Of a stretch of 64,000 nt of DNA, positions 1-8,386 are shown one piece after another (the stretch's first letter is position 1; every line of letters starts with the position of its first letter). The notes below the pieces were generated by a model, which made no database searches, was not told the DNA's origin, and saw only the letters and a list, made by a program, of their open reading frames with translations. The DNA comes from Leucobacter salsicius M1-8 (GTDB taxonomy: Bacteria; Actinomycetota; Actinomycetes; Actinomycetales; Microbacteriaceae). The position numbers were made by a program, and so were the translations under genes. The DNA is taken from NCBI RefSeq assembly GCF_000350525.1, contig NZ_AOCN01000027.1, positions 27,101 to 91,100 on the forward strand, written 5' to 3'.

Positions 1-246
1 GACGTCGGCGACCTTGCGCGGGTCGCCAGTGACGCGCATGAGATCGGCGTCGTGAAACAGCACGACCCTGCCGTCGCGGGTGAGATGGCAGTCGGTCTCG
101 ACCATGTCGCAGCCCGCGCTGATGGCGGCCTCAATCGCGGCCCGGGAGTTTTCGACCTGACCGGCGTCGTGCATCGCTGGGGTCGTGAGTCCCCGGTGCG
201 CGAGGATGCGGGGTCGGCGGGCCCCTGCGAGGTACGGGTGTGGCAT
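1..246 (-). CDS. Glycerophosphodiester phosphodiesterase, N-terminal part (cut by window edge)
   Basis: The reverse strand encodes 82 residues from an ATG at 246 and runs off the left edge of the window. Visible GDPD-family landmarks are AHRG at residues 16-19, an E-x-D pair at E50/D52 (VETDCHLTRDG) and LFHD with H65. In this TIM-barrel family these residues bind the metal and act in catalysis. Family members hydrolyse glycerophosphodiesters to glycerol 3-phosphate and an alcohol. The C-terminal three quarters lie outside the window, so substrate class cannot be judged. It is divergent from the YbjN-like gene that starts 66 bp away. Confidence 0.85.
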   Translation of the reverse strand, partial: MPHPYLAGARRPRILAHRGLTTPAMHDAGQVENSRAAIEAAISAGCDMVETDCHLTRDGRVVLFHDADLMRVTGDPRKVADV

Positions 247-312
247 GCCTTCAATACTGTCACCTCGATAGGCTGGTGGCTGGCCACTGGACCTTACAGA
301 ATCGAGCAAGAC

Positions 313-753
313 ATGAACGACATCACCGCCCAGAAGGAACTCGTCAAGGCCCACATGGGTTCGCTGTTTGAAGGCGTGGAGATCGACACCGACGGTGATT
401 TTTCAATTCGCTACGGCTCGAGCCGCGTATTCGTGCGTGTGCACGAGTTCGCAGAGAACTCGGCCCTCGCAATGGTCTTCTCCCCTGTGCTCACCAACGC
501 CGAGAACACGGCCGAGCTGCGCGACTTCGTCGCGTTTGCCGGAGCCGACTATGTCTTTGGCAACTTCCTGCTCGTCGAGCGCGAGGGTACCAAGGTTGAC
601 CTGCTCATGAAGCACAACCTTCTGGCCGATCACCTTGAGGCCGACGAGCTCGGGTTCGTCGTCGCTGGCATCGCTTCGACCTGCGATGAGCTCGATTCCG
701 AGCTCGCGGCCCGCTTTGGTGGCGAGGTATTCCACGCGGACGACGCGGAGTAA
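313..753 (+). CDS. YbjN/CesT-type chaperone-like small protein
   Basis: This 146-residue protein starts with MNDITAQKELV. The open frame reaches further left to 52, but that stretch is antisense to the glycerophosphodiesterase gene, so I place the start at the ATG at 313. It has the alternating beta-strand and helix pattern of the YbjN / type-III-secretion-chaperone-like fold (strands near residues 20-60, then two acidic helices). Proteins of this sort are common in actinobacteria and are annotated only as putative peptide-binding chaperones. No catalytic motif or membrane segment is visible. The family call rests on resemblance alone. Confidence 0.6.
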   Translation: MNDITAQKELVKAHMGSLFEGVEIDTDGDFSIRYGSSRVFVRVHEFAENSALAMVFSPVLTNAENTAELRDFVAFAGADYVFGNFLLVEREGTKVDLLMKHNLLADHLEADELGFVVAGIASTCDELDSELAARFGGEVFHADDAE

Positions 754-768
754 TTTCCCCTGGGGTTA

Positions 769-1353
769 CTAGGCATGAGCCTCCGCAGGGCCCCCGTGAG
801 CTTTGGTTCTGATCGACCCGGTGCCGTTTTCGTCAATGCGCACCGGGTCGTTCGCGAGCATCGCCAGCCCCTTCGTCGTGATCATGAAGGATTCGAGCGA
901 CTCATTCCGCTTCGAGGCGTTCGGGGCATGCTGGGTCACTGCTGATTCAGATCCGGATCCGGACTGCTCAATGAATCCCATCTGCCGCAGCGTGGCGAGC
1001 GCCCAATGCACTCTCACCTCGAGCCGGTTCTCCCCCGAGCGCGTGTGCTGCTCAACCACGGCGGCACCGAGCTCAAACTCGTGCACGATCGCCTGAAGCG
1101 CATCGTGGGCCGAGCCCTCGCCCTTCGCAAGCAGACGCAGCACTGCCACGCGACAAATACTGATTGTGGGCATCCCGCCCCTGGTCGCGTCGCGGTGCGG
1201 CCCACCCCACCGTCGTTCGTCGTAGGTGATCGGCTCGCCGTAGTCGGGCGGATGCTCCCCCGCCTCATCTAGGTAGAGTCCCCCCACCACGGGTTCTTCG
1301 TGGTCGGATTCCTTCCCGGCGTGGCCACGCGATTCAGAATCTCGTCGGTTCAT
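769..1353 (-). CDS. Putative winged-helix protein (Mrr-N-like region)
   Basis: The protein is 194 residues from the ATG at 1353. A longer GTG start at 1371 is possible, but the ATG sits just after a strong ribosome-binding sequence (GAGAGGAAGG), so I prefer it. Residues about 45-175 look like a winged helix: PTISICRVAVLRLLAKG, then a helix with RVHWALATLRQMGFIEQ, then MITTKGLAML. This layout resembles the N-terminal winged-helix domain of Mrr-type proteins, but no nuclease domain follows. It could be a stand-alone DNA-binding regulator. The N-terminal 45 residues are acidic and probably disordered. Function unknown. Confidence 0.55.
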   Translation of the reverse strand: MNRRDSESRGHAGKESDHEEPVVGGLYLDEAGEHPPDYGEPITYDERRWGGPHRDATRGGMPTISICRVAVLRLLAKGEGSAHDALQAIVHEFELGAAVVEQHTRSGENRLEVRVHWALATLRQMGFIEQSGSGSESAVTQHAPNASKRNESLESFMITTKGLAMLANDPVRIDENGTGSIRTKAHGGPAEAHA

Positions 1354-1498
1354 CACGGCCCTTCCTCTCACACGCCACTTCGGTGAGGCGCGAGCTTTCG
1401 TGGTGCCTCACTTCGACCATACGCCTGACTCGCGGTTGGCGACAGGGTGGGGACAGGATGGGCACTCAGGCTCCGCACCTCATTTGGGTGGCTCGGCT

Positions 1499-1558
1499 GA
1501 ATTCGGTCTTGAATTCGGTCTTGAATTCGGTCCTGAATTCGGTCCTGAATTCGGTCTC
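1499..1558. repeat. Five tandem 12-bp repeats
   Basis: The unit GAATTCGGTCYT repeats five times without gaps: 1499-1510, 1511-1522, 1523-1534, 1535-1546 and 1547-1558. Only positions 11 and 12 vary. Each unit carries a GAATTC palindrome. The array ends 10 bp before the LexA box of the HNH gene, in non-coding DNA. Confidence 0.95.
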
Positions 1559-1567
1559 ATAAACCAT

Positions 1568-1596
1568 TAGAACAAATGTTCGAATCGTGATAAAAT
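1568..1596 (+). promoter_or_regulatory. LexA (SOS) box overlapping the predicted promoter of the HNH gene
   Basis: TAGAACAAATGTTCGA at 1568-1583 matches the actinobacterial LexA box TCGAACNNNNGTTCGA with one mismatch. A TAAAAT hexamer at 1591-1596 fits a -10 element placing the transcript start near the ATG at 1603, so the mRNA may be leaderless. The box would then cover the -35 and spacer, as expected for LexA repression. 13E12-family genes of Mycobacterium tuberculosis are known to carry SOS boxes, which supports the reading. Confidence 0.75.
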
Positions 1597-1602
1597 GAGA
1601 CC

Positions 1603-3384
1603 ATGTCCAGCAACAACGCGGGCGCCCCTTTTGCCCCACTCCACCCCAGCCTTCAGGCCGCTTGGCCTGCCGGGTTTGGCTCGAGTGCCGCGGGATTGAG
1701 TGCCGCTGGTTCGAGTGCCGCGGGCCTGGTCACGCAAATGCAGGCGAGTCTCGCGGAGTGCGTCAGCCAGCTAGATGCTCAAGAGATCTCGTTCATGTCA
1801 GACGACGATCTCCTGTCACTCACCCACCAGTTCGAGAAGGCTGCTCATCTGCTCGATGCGCTGCTTGTTCGACTCTCGGGTGCGCTCGACGTTCGATCGG
1901 CACCACAACTCGAAGATTCCCTCGCGAAGAAGGCCGGGTGCCGCAACGTCACTGAGCTTCTGCAGCAACTTTCGCAGCGCCCCGCCTCCGCTATCGGCCG
2001 CCGACTCAAGATTGCTCGCGCCACGCGAGCAGAGGTGGGCATCTCAGGCTCGCCGCTTTCGCCGCGGTTCCCGGCGGTGGCGGCAGCGCTCGACGCAGGG
2101 CATCTGCCCGAGGACTCCGCATTTCAGATTATTCAAGCGCTCACGCGACTCCCCCACCACGTCGACCCGGAGCGCGTCTGGGTGGCGGAGCGCAGCATCG
2201 TCGCGCAGGCCGCCGGGTACCCATTTGACGATGCCGACGATGACACAGATCTTGATGCCGCCGACGATCAGTCCGCCGATGCCCCGCTTCCCCAAGACAG
2301 TGACACGGTTCGGCTCATTTGCGAGCGCTGGTGCGCATACCTTGACCAGGACGGCTCGGAGCCTGCCGAGGAAGAAGCGCTGGCGAATCGATACTTCAAG
2401 CTCGGCCGCGAGAAGAACGGGCTTGTGCCCGCGCACGGACTCCTCACCCCGGACACCGCGGCGCTCATGGGCAGCCTGTTCTCCTCGATCAATTCGCCGT
2501 TGACCAGCACCAATCTAGACGCGGGCGCGGGCGCGGGCGCGGGCGCGGATCAGTCTCGTGTTCGGTTCGTTGAATCCGGCCCCACGGCACTCCTCCCTGA
2601 GTCGGCCCAGGGAGATCCCAGCAGCGCGCTCAGCGACAGCAGCAGGTTTGCCCCCGAAATCCCGTCCGATGGCCGCTCCTACGGACAAAAGGTGCACGAC
2701 GCCCTGCGCATCGTCGCCGAGATCGCGGCTCGAGCCGCGGAGACACCGCAGCTCGGCGGCGCCCCGGTCACGGTGCTCATTCAGACCACCCAGGAGGAGC
2801 TTACAGACAGCCTCCAGCGGGACCTCGAGCTGGCGGCGGAGTTCCCACTCGCCGCTAGCGTAAACACAGCCGCCAACACAGCGAGCAGTGGCGCTGCCGG
2901 CACCGCCTGGTTGCACGGCCACGATGGGCTCCCGACCCCCGTCAGCATGGCGGTAGCTCGCCACGGCATCTGCACCGGTGCCACCCAGCGCGTGATCACG
3001 GGGCCTCACGGCGAGATCCTCGGGATCGAGAGCCCCACGCGAACGTTTACGCCGCATCAGCGCCGGGCAATCACAGCGCGAGACGGCGGGTGCATCATTC
3101 CAGGCTGCACGGTTCCCGCGCTCTGGTGTGAGGTGCACCACGTCGTCGAATGGGCACAGGGCGGGCCAACGTCTACCGACAACGGGGTATTGCTCTGTTG
3201 GTACCACCATCGAAATATTGACAGCAACGACTGGCACATTCGCATGATGGAAGGGCTCCCCGAGGTGCTCGCCCCGCCATGGATCGATCCGCACCAGCTC
3301 TGGCGAAAGACGCGCCCACCGCTACGCACGAACCCGACGCGAGCGGGTGGCTCAAGCCGTCGGGTCCGTGCGAGATTCGGCTAG
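1603..3384 (+). CDS. DUF222 / 13E12-repeat HNH endonuclease-domain protein
   Basis: This 593-residue protein has an N-terminal DUF222 (13E12) region from about residue 60 to 440 and a C-terminal HNH module: RDGGCIIPGCTVPALWCEVHH, later GGPTSTDNGVLLCWYHH. The paired cysteines and histidines fit a zinc-stabilised HNH nuclease. A short alanine-glycine tract near residue 310 is encoded by gcgggc repeats at about 2520-2547. The start codon lies 7 bp after a -10-like hexamer and no Shine-Dalgarno is evident, so translation may be leaderless. Its stop codon overlaps the rbsK stop on the other strand (CTAG, 3381-3384). A close relative ends at the right edge of this window. The in vivo role of this family is unknown. 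Confidence 0.9.
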   Translation: MSSNNAGAPFAPLHPSLQAAWPAGFGSSAAGLSAAGSSAAGLVTQMQASLAECVSQLDAQEISFMSDDDLLSLTHQFEKAAHLLDALLVRLSGALDVRSAPQLEDSLAKKAGCRNVTELLQQLSQRPASAIGRRLKIARATRAEVGISGSPLSPRFPAVAAALDAGHLPEDSAFQIIQALTRLPHHVDPERVWVAERSIVAQAAGYPFDDADDDTDLDAADDQSADAPLPQDSDTVRLICERWCAYLDQDGSEPAEEEALANRYFKLGREKNGLVPAHGLLTPDTAALMGSLFSSINSPLTSTNLDAGAGAGAGADQSRVRFVESGPTALLPESAQGDPSSALSDSSRFAPEIPSDGRSYGQKVHDALRIVAEIAARAAETPQLGGAPVTVLIQTTQEELTDSLQRDLELAAEFPLAASVNTAANTASSGAAGTAWLHGHDGLPTPVSMAVARHGICTGATQRVITGPHGEILGIESPTRTFTPHQRRAITARDGGCIIPGCTVPALWCEVHHVVEWAQGGPTSTDNGVLLCWYHHRNIDSNDWHIRMMEGLPEVLAPPWIDPHQLWRKTRPPLRTNPTRAGGSSRRVRARFG

Positions 3385-4442
3385 TTTGCGGCGGCCCCGC
3401 CCGCGATCTCAGACTCGCGTAATACAGTGCTTTCGTTCGCAATAAACGTCTCGATCTCCTCACGGTTCGCATACGACGACTGCGCGCCGACCCGCTGCAC
3501 CGAAACCGCCGAAACCGCCGTAGCAAAACGAACGGCATCGGTCAGCGTCTCGCCAGCGGCAAGCTCACCCGCCACCGCTCCCACAAAAGCATCGCCTGCA
3601 CCAGTGGTGTCGACCGCGCGCACCCGGTACGCCGGCACGGCTACCGAACCCGCGCGCTCCGCGACGATCGCACCGTCAGCACCGAGCGTCACCACGACCG
3701 ACTGCGCACCGGCTTCCAGCAGGCGTTCGGCAAGTCGCCCGTAGATCTCGGCCTCGGGGTCGTCTGACGCCGCGCCCAGCACCTCCAGTGCCTCGTGCTC
3801 ATTCACAATCAGCGGATCGCACAGCTCAAGCACCGAGCCCGGGAGCTGCACCGAGGGGGCCGCATTAAGCACGACGCGAGCGCCCGCCGAGCGCGCCTCA
3901 GCCGCAACATGCAACGCAGTCTCGAGGGGAATCTCGAGGCTCAGCACCACCACACGCGCGTCGCGCCACACACCGCCCGGACGCGCGTCATGACTTGCGG
4001 CACTGGCCGTAGCAGCGTCAGCATCGGCGTCAGCATCGGCGGCAGCACCAGCCCTTGCTTCCACGGTCGCCACGTCGAGCGCATGATTCGCACCGGGCGA
4101 CACCACGATTGAGTTCTCACCATCGGGAGTCAGGAAAATGATGGCGGTGCCCGTGGGGCGATCCACCTGCGCCACGTGATCGACGTTCACCCCGGCAGCC
4201 GCGAGCTCCGACAGCAAGAACCCACCGTTCGCATCGGCACCCACGCACGCCACAAACGACACGTCGGCTCCACACCTGGCCGCCGCAGCTGCCTGATTCG
4301 CACCCTTGCCACCGGGCAACAGCGCGAGGTCACCGCCGAGCAGGGTCTCCCCGCCGCCGGGACGGCGCGGCACCTCCACGACTAGGTCGGCATTAGCGCT
4401 GCCGACGACCGCGACGCGGGCATTCCCCGCCACGTCAGGCAC
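3381..4442 (-). CDS. rbsK: Ribokinase (PfkB family)
   Basis: The protein is 353 residues, longer than the roughly 300 usual for ribokinase. It phosphorylates ribose to ribose 5-phosphate in the cytoplasm. PfkB landmarks are VVGSANADLVVEVPRRP at the N-terminus, the GGKGANQAAAAARCGA signature near residue 45, and DTTGAGDAFVGA with the catalytic aspartate near the C-terminus. The extra length is mostly a low-complexity Ala-Asp tract near residues 135-150. It is the last gene of the leftward nucleoside operon, two bases after a nucleoside hydrolase gene, so the likely job is to capture ribose freed by the three hydrolases. Confidence 0.9.
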   Translation of the reverse strand: MPDVAGNARVAVVGSANADLVVEVPRRPGGGETLLGGDLALLPGGKGANQAAAAARCGADVSFVACVGADANGGFLLSELAAAGVNVDHVAQVDRPTGTAIIFLTPDGENSIVVSPGANHALDVATVEARAGAAADADADADAATASAASHDARPGGVWRDARVVVLSLEIPLETALHVAAEARSAGARVVLNAAPSVQLPGSVLELCDPLIVNEHEALEVLGAASDDPEAEIYGRLAERLLEAGAQSVVVTLGADGAIVAERAGSVAVPAYRVRAVDTTGAGDAFVGAVAGELAAGETLTDAVRFATAVSAVSVQRVGAQSSYANREEIETFIANESTVLRESEIAGGAAAN

Positions 4443-4444
4443 GA

Positions 4445-5404
4445 CTACGCGCCCTGAAAGTCGGTGATCAGGCTCACCACGGTGTCGGCGATGGAGTCAG
4501 AGATCTCCATCAGCACGGTCGTGTGCGCGCCCTCCTGTTCGGGGTACCCGCGGTACTTGCCGCGCAGGTCGACGAGCGTCTGGCCATGTCCGGGACCGCC
4601 CGTCGTATCAACCTCCACGTTCACCACGGGGGCAAGCTGCACGTCGAGGTGCCCGGCCGCCGCCGCGACGGCGATCGAGTCGTGCATCGCACAGCTCCAG
4701 TCACCAAACACCATGTCGCGGTAAAACTCTCCGTAGAACTCGATGATGCGGCCCATGTACTGGCCAGCCGGGCCACCCGCCAACATCTGGTCGCGATGCT
4801 CGGCGGTGATCAGCACCTTCATGGTGACGTCGAGACCGGCCATCACGACGGGCCACTTCGCCGCGAACACGGCCTGTGCGGCCTCGGCGTCGTGCCAGAT
4901 GTTGGCCTCGGCCACAAAGGACACGTTGCCCGGAGCCGACGCCGATCCACCCATCAATGACACGCCCGCCACGAGCTTTGGCAGCTCCGGATCGAGCGCG
5001 AGCGCCGTCGCGATGTTCGTGAGCGGGCCTACCGGTACGAGCCAGACCTCACCCGGGTGCTGTCGCACGATGTCGATGATCTGCTGCGCGGCTGTGGTCG
5101 GCTCGGCCGCGCGCACGGGCTCGGCGTCGCCTGCATTGCCCTGGCCGTCGTCACCGTGCACGTGGTACGCGTACTCCGTCGGCCCACCCAGCAGCGGCCC
5201 GGCTGCACCCTGCGCGACCGGCACCTCGCCACGGCCCACGATGTCGAGCACACGCAGCGTGTTGCGCGTACCGCGCTCCACCTCAACGTTGCCCCACACG
5301 GTTCCGACCGCGAGCAGGTCGATGTCGGGGTGCAGCGCCGCGTACATGATCGCCATCGTGTCATCGACACCGGTGTCACAGTCGAGGATCATTTTGGTCG
5401 CCAT
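4445..5404 (-). CDS. Nucleoside hydrolase, IunH family (copy 1)
   Basis: This 319-residue protein cleaves the N-glycosidic bond of ribonucleosides to base plus ribose. The calcium-binding motif DCDTGVDD is at residues 8-15, one residue different from the more usual DTDPGxDD. Other family signatures are VPVGPLTNIATAL and LMGG. The ATG at 5404 is preceded by AAGGAGG lying inside the end of the upstream hydrolase gene. It is the third of three hydrolases in tandem and probably translationally coupled. Base specificity cannot be set from sequence. Confidence 0.9.
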   Translation of the reverse strand: MATKMILDCDTGVDDTMAIMYAALHPDIDLLAVGTVWGNVEVERGTRNTLRVLDIVGRGEVPVAQGAAGPLLGGPTEYAYHVHGDDGQGNAGDAEPVRAAEPTTAAQQIIDIVRQHPGEVWLVPVGPLTNIATALALDPELPKLVAGVSLMGGSASAPGNVSFVAEANIWHDAEAAQAVFAAKWPVVMAGLDVTMKVLITAEHRDQMLAGGPAGQYMGRIIEFYGEFYRDMVFGDWSCAMHDSIAVAAAAGHLDVQLAPVVNVEVDTTGGPGHGQTLVDLRGKYRGYPEQEGAHTTVLMEISDSIADTVVSLITDFQGA

Positions 5405-5406
5405 GT

Positions 5407-6372
5407 TTAGGCCTCCTTGAGCCGCTCATCGAGCGCGGCAATTCGTGTGTTCAATAGTGTTCTGAGGCGCGCCACGTCGACGCTTAGCGCGACGTCGCAG
5501 TTCGGCGCGTTGCCGCTGAGCCCCAGGTGGTCAACGACCGTCATGCCGCTCGTGAGCCGCCCGATGTTCTCGACATCGACGAAGAGCGAACGTGTCTCCA
5601 GGATATCGGGGTCGATGACTGCGGCGAGCGCGACGGCGTCGTGTTGCGCGGTGCCATCGCCTGACCGGTCCGTCGCGTAGTTCGCCATGATGTGTCCGAC
5701 CATTTGCGCGCAGGGCCCGTCCGAGGCGAAGAGTGCGGGGAGGTGCGCCGGTCCGACGAGCGCGTGGTCGGTGACGTTGAGTCCCACCATGGTGATGGGG
5801 ACCCCCGTCTCGCTCCCGAAGGCGAAGAGCCGGGCGGCCGCGTCGGGGTCGTAGTAAATGTTGAACTCCGCAGCGGGCGTCGTGTTGCCCGGCCTGTCGA
5901 GCGTGGCCCCTCCCATAATGACAAAGCGAGCAACTCTGGCAGCGGCGCGCGGAAAGTGCGTAATGAGTCCCGCAATATTGGTGAGCGGTCCGATCGCGGC
6001 CACGGTCACGGGCCGCTCACTCCCTTCGATGAGCCGAGCGAGCAGCGGGAGCGCGGGTTCGAGGATCCGTTCTGTCGCGGGCAACTCGTACCCACCCAGT
6101 CCGTTCTCACCGTGCACGTCCCAGGCGGGCAGCGTGTCTTGCCGCCACAGCGGCCCGGCTGCTCCAATCCCTATGGGCCCAGCAAACCCTACGAGGTCAG
6201 CGAGCGCCGCGAGGTTGGGGGCGGTCTTGTCGAGTCCCACGTTGCCGGCGACCGCGGTCATGCCCAGCACCTCCACCTCGGGGCTCGCCACGGCGAGCAT
6301 GATGGCGAGCGCGTCATCGATCCCCGGGTCGGTATCAATAATGAGCGGGGTGCGTGCTTCGAGGCCGGTCAT
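5407..6372 (-). CDS. Nucleoside hydrolase, IunH family (copy 2)
   Basis: This is a 321-residue protein with the canonical metal-binding motif DTDPGIDD at about residues 13-20, TAVAGNVGLDK, and IGPLTNIAGLI. It shares the fold of its two neighbours but is clearly diverged from them, so the three are old paralogues and not a recent duplication. The start ATG overlaps the stop of the preceding hydrolase gene by four bases (ATGA at 6369-6372). Predicted cytoplasmic. Substrate preference is undetermined. Confidence 0.9.
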   Translation of the reverse strand: MTGLEARTPLIIDTDPGIDDALAIMLAVASPEVEVLGMTAVAGNVGLDKTAPNLAALADLVGFAGPIGIGAAGPLWRQDTLPAWDVHGENGLGGYELPATERILEPALPLLARLIEGSERPVTVAAIGPLTNIAGLITHFPRAAARVARFVIMGGATLDRPGNTTPAAEFNIYYDPDAAARLFAFGSETGVPITMVGLNVTDHALVGPAHLPALFASDGPCAQMVGHIMANYATDRSGDGTAQHDAVALAAVIDPDILETRSLFVDVENIGRLTSGMTVVDHLGLSGNAPNCDVALSVDVARLRTLLNTRIAALDERLKEA

Positions 6373-7412
6373 GATCGCGGCTCCGGATCATGCCCGGCGC
6401 CGGTGTTCCCGTCGCCCAGCTGGCGCACCGATTCCACAACGAGTGCCGCGAATCGTTCCCAGTTGAGCTCGGTGGCGACGAGTGTGCGCAGGTCGCTCAT
6501 GCGCTCCGCGACCCCGGTTGAGTGCCTCATGCCCGGCTTGGTCTCGAAGTTCACGACGGTTTGGCCTTTGGTCCATTCCCCGTGGAGTTCGACACTGACG
6601 TGCGCTCGTTCCGTGCGCACGAGATCCGGATCAATGAGCATCGCGACGCAGCAGGCGTCGTGCACCGGGGGTGCCTCGAAGTCGAAGACCTCGCGGTAGG
6701 TCTTGCCAAAGAACTCCCAGATGTCGAGCATGAACTGGGCGACCTCCCGGCCGCGTTCGCCCGCTTCTTCCCCTGCCTGGCGCACCCGCTGCTGCAGCGC
6801 ATCGGTGGCGAGTGCCTGGTGGGTGAGATCGAGGCCCACCATGACGACCTCCCATGCCCCGCGAAACACGACCTCGGCGGCCTCGGGATCGACGTAGATG
6901 TTGTACTCGGCGGCGGGGGTCACGTTGCCGCGTGTATAGGAGCCGCCCATCAGCACCACCTGCCGCACGCGGTCCACGATTTCTGGGGCCTTGCGCATGG
7001 CGAGCGCGATGTTCGTGAGCGGCCCCGTGGGTACGAGGGTGACCGTCCCGGGTTCGTGCGCCATGACCGTGTCGATGATCAGGTCGACCGCGTGGCGTGC
7101 GTCGAGCTGTCCGGTCACCTCGGGCAGCACCGGGCCATCCATGCCGCTGTTGCCGTGGATGTCTTCGGACACGATCTGCGGGGTCACGAGGGGCCGGTCG
7201 GCTCCCTGGGCGATCGGTACGTCGATGCCCGCGATCTGACACACAGCCTGTGCGTTGCGGGTGACGTTGTCGAGCGAGTGGTTCCCCGCCACCGTGGTGA
7301 TCGCGAGCAGGTCGATGGCGGGGCTTCCCGCGGCGAGCAGGATCGCGATTGCGTCGTCGTGCCCCGGATCACAATCGAGGATGATTTTGCGGGCTGGGCT
7401 GGCGTTGGTCAT
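6369..7412 (-). CDS. Nucleoside hydrolase, IunH family (copy 3)
   Basis: The protein is 347 residues from the ATG at 7412 (MTNASPARKIILDCDPGHDD). The open frame continues upstream but there it is antisense-frame sequence inside the permease gene, so this start is chosen. It overlaps the permease stop by four bases (7409-7412). Metal-binding DCDPGHDD, VPTGPLTNIALAM and VVLMGGSY are clear. It is the first hydrolase after the transporter genes, which fits hydrolysis of imported nucleosides. Confidence 0.9.
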   Translation of the reverse strand: MTNASPARKIILDCDPGHDDAIAILLAAGSPAIDLLAITTVAGNHSLDNVTRNAQAVCQIAGIDVPIAQGADRPLVTPQIVSEDIHGNSGMDGPVLPEVTGQLDARHAVDLIIDTVMAHEPGTVTLVPTGPLTNIALAMRKAPEIVDRVRQVVLMGGSYTRGNVTPAAEYNIYVDPEAAEVVFRGAWEVVMVGLDLTHQALATDALQQRVRQAGEEAGERGREVAQFMLDIWEFFGKTYREVFDFEAPPVHDACCVAMLIDPDLVRTERAHVSVELHGEWTKGQTVVNFETKPGMRHSTGVAERMSDLRTLVATELNWERFAALVVESVRQLGDGNTGAGHDPEPRS

Positions 7413-8386
7413 GCTGTCACCGTCCCCACACCCGCATCCGAGGTTTCTCGGTCCTTTGCGGCGAGCGCCTTCTTCGTGCGGGCCTTGAGTGCCGAGCGCA
7501 CTCGTACGGAGGCGAAGACCAGCGCGACGATCGTGATGATGTAGGGCACCGTCAGCGAGAGTGAGGAGTTCGCGCCGAGCAGACCGAGCCGATCGGCGAG
7601 CGCGTCGGCTGCACCGAAGATGAGGCAGGCGATCATCGTGCGGTACGGGCGCGCCAGCCCGAAGGTGAGCGCCGCGACGGCGATAAACCCGCGCGATGCC
7701 GTCATGCCCGAGGTGAAGGACCCGACAGTCGCCATCGCGAGCTGTGCGCCCGCGATACCCGAGAGCGCTCCCGAGATGAGGATCGAGATGAACTTCACGC
7801 GAAACACGTTGATGCCAGCAGCGACGGCGGCGGGCTCGTCCTCGCCCACCGCGCGCAGGTGCACTCCGTATCTCGTGCGGTACAGCACGTAGGAGTACAC
7901 GGGCACCGCGATGATGGCGAACCACACGAGCAGGGTCTGGTTGTTCAGCGCGCTGCCGAGCACGGGGATGTCGCCGATCGGGCCGAGGTCGATCCGTGGC
8001 AGAATGGCCTTCACCTCGCCCGGGGTCGCTCCCGCATTGCCGTAGAGCACAGTGAGCATGAGCACCGTCAGGCCCACTGCGAGCAGGTTGATGCCGATAC
8101 CGACGACGATGAAGTCGGCCTTGAACACGAGGGCCGCGACCGCGAAGATCACGGCCATGAAGAGGCCCGCACCCATTGCCGCGAGGATTCCGACGTAGGG
8201 GTTCGTGACGGATCCCACCGCGATGGCGGTAAATGCCCCGGTGAGCATCATGCCTTCGAGGCCGATGTTGAGGATGTTGCCGGTCTGTGTGAATGCGCCG
8301 CCGATGGCGGCCAGCAGAATCGGGGTGACCTTGAGCAGGATCACGCCGAGCATGCCGAGCGTGAAAATATTGCCGATGAGTTCCAT
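7409..8386 (-). CDS. Nucleoside ABC transporter permease (second permease subunit)
   Basis: The product is a 325-residue, multi-spanning membrane protein of the branched-chain/BMP-type permease family (NupQ-like). Hydrophobic helices are separated by short loops. The conserved stretches NILNIGLEGMMLTGAF and ADFIVVGIGINLLAVGLTVL are typical of the permease that pairs with a NupP-like partner in nucleoside uptake. Its ATG overlaps the stop of the ATPase-permease fusion gene by one base (TGATG). It is inferred to form the membrane channel together with the permease half of that fusion. Confidence 0.88.
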   Translation of the reverse strand: MELIGNIFTLGMLGVILLKVTPILLAAIGGAFTQTGNILNIGLEGMMLTGAFTAIAVGSVTNPYVGILAAMGAGLFMAVIFAVAALVFKADFIVVGIGINLLAVGLTVLMLTVLYGNAGATPGEVKAILPRIDLGPIGDIPVLGSALNNQTLLVWFAIIAVPVYSYVLYRTRYGVHLRAVGEDEPAAVAAGINVFRVKFISILISGALSGIAGAQLAMATVGSFTSGMTASRGFIAVAALTFGLARPYRTMIACLIFGAADALADRLGLLGANSSLSLTVPYIITIVALVFASVRVRSALKARTKKALAAKDRETSDAGVGTVTA

